Shown here in pieces: positions 63,801 to 64,000 of a DNA stretch of 64,000 bases. Origin of the DNA: Bacteroidales bacterium. Lineage in GTDB: Bacteria; Bacteroidota; Bacteroidia; Bacteroidales; Lentimicrobiaceae. The stretch's first letter is position 1. Every line of letters begins with the position of its first letter. A program made the position numbers and the translations under genes. Where the stretch lies: NCBI GenBank assembly GCA_016709025.1, contig JADJEQ010000037.1, forward strand, positions 169,501-233,500, given 5' to 3'. The notes under the pieces were generated by a model that ran no database searches, was not told the DNA's origin, and saw only the letters and a list, made by a program, of their open reading frames with translations.

Positions 63801-64000
63801 ATGAAAAAAACATTTATGCTGCTGATCAGCCTGACCATTGCCTCGCTTATGTTTGTACCAGGGCAAGCAAGTGCACAGGTAGAGACTTCTTTCAATACGG
63901 GTGTTGATCTCATGAGCCGTTATGTTTGGCGTGGCATGAACCTCGGCGGCTCGTCGCCCAGCATCCAGCCAACACTTGAATATTCAGTCGGAAACCTCAC
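63801..64000 (+). CDS. TorF-like putative outer-membrane porin, N-terminal part, cut by right edge
   Basis: ATG at 63801 opens a frame with no stop to the window end (66 codons). It has a signal peptide (MKKTFMLLISLTIASLMFVP, cleavage after SAQ near residue 26) and then TSFNTGVDLMSRYVWRGMNL and SPSIQPTLEYSVG. The Ser-Arg-Tyr-Val-Trp-Arg-Gly segment is typical of the TorF/Gcw_chp family of putative porins. It lies downstream of the two-component pair and its inverted repeats, suggesting it is a regulated target. Confidence 0.65.
   Translation, partial: MKKTFMLLISLTIASLMFVPGQASAQVETSFNTGVDLMSRYVWRGMNLGGSSPSIQPTLEYSVGNL

Overview
The window is a 64-kb piece of a Bacteroidota chromosome. Evidence: two tandem SusC/SusD outer-membrane uptake pairs, a protein with a type IX (type B) C-terminal sorting domain, a DUF4271-hemD pair, Bacteroidota-type CcmB/C/E, an ECF sigma operon driving a head-GIN-domain protein, and the Bacteroidota promoter signature (TTG or TTTG, about 20-22 nt, TAnnTTTG) before several genes. 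The lineage looks like environmental Bacteroidales/Marinilabiliales rather than a gut Bacteroides, but that is inference. No tRNA, rRNA, CRISPR array, transposase, prophage or plasmid gene was seen. The content is mostly housekeeping, with unusually repeat-rich spacers.

Layout. 1-4.6 kb: end of ettA, a SatD-like/DUF3307 pair, a WbuC-type cupin, hisS. 4.8-8.9 kb: two MIO aromatic/histidine ammonia-lyases, the second with Cys in place of the cofactor Ser, then a small membrane protein. 9.7-19.6 kb: two SusCD pairs, the second SusC broken by a 1-nt frameshift. 19.6-22.9 kb: a MATE exporter behind an apparent leader-peptide attenuator, then ornithine aminotransferase (minus). 23.2-28.5 kb: a frameshifted patatin, then minus-strand ccmB-ccmC-ccmD-ccmE and purA. 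28.6-31.6 kb: a Fur-family regulator and a RelA/SpoT enzyme (minus). 32.2-37 kb: a secreted T9SS substrate, about 0.9 kb of repeats, gapA (minus). 37.1-42.2 kb: lepA, then a minus-strand histidine kinase/response regulator pair. 42.5-45.9 kb: ECF sigma factor, probable anti-sigma partner and a GIN-domain/beta-barrel protein, with matching ECF-like promoters before the first and third. 46-50.2 kb: yebC, then the minus-strand operon pta - 3-hydroxyacyl-CoA dehydrogenase - ackA. 50.4-57.7 kb: co-directional DUF4271, hemD, rnpA, yidD, ctpA, an O-antigen-ligase-like gene, cdd (frameshifted) and chaN. 57.8-60.9 kb: gtrA, an M28/PDZ peptidase and a flavodoxin (minus). 61.2-64 kb: a NarL-type two-component pair and the start of a porin-like gene cut by the right edge.

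The spacers carry (i) degenerate 6-, 7- and 8-bp-period tandem arrays, (ii) a roughly 210-bp nested-hairpin element with about 17-bp terminal inverted repeats, in two full copies and one internally deleted copy, and (iii) REP-like short palindromes, two of which contain or abut long poly-G runs. Three genes (susC2, patatin, cdd) look interrupted by single-base indels, two of them in homopolymers. The sequence cannot tell real mutation from assembly error. The strongest candidates for undescribed biology are the MATE leader/attenuator, the Cys-type MIO lyase, the nested-hairpin element and the periodic repeats, including an inverted pair of heptamer arrays around ccmD.
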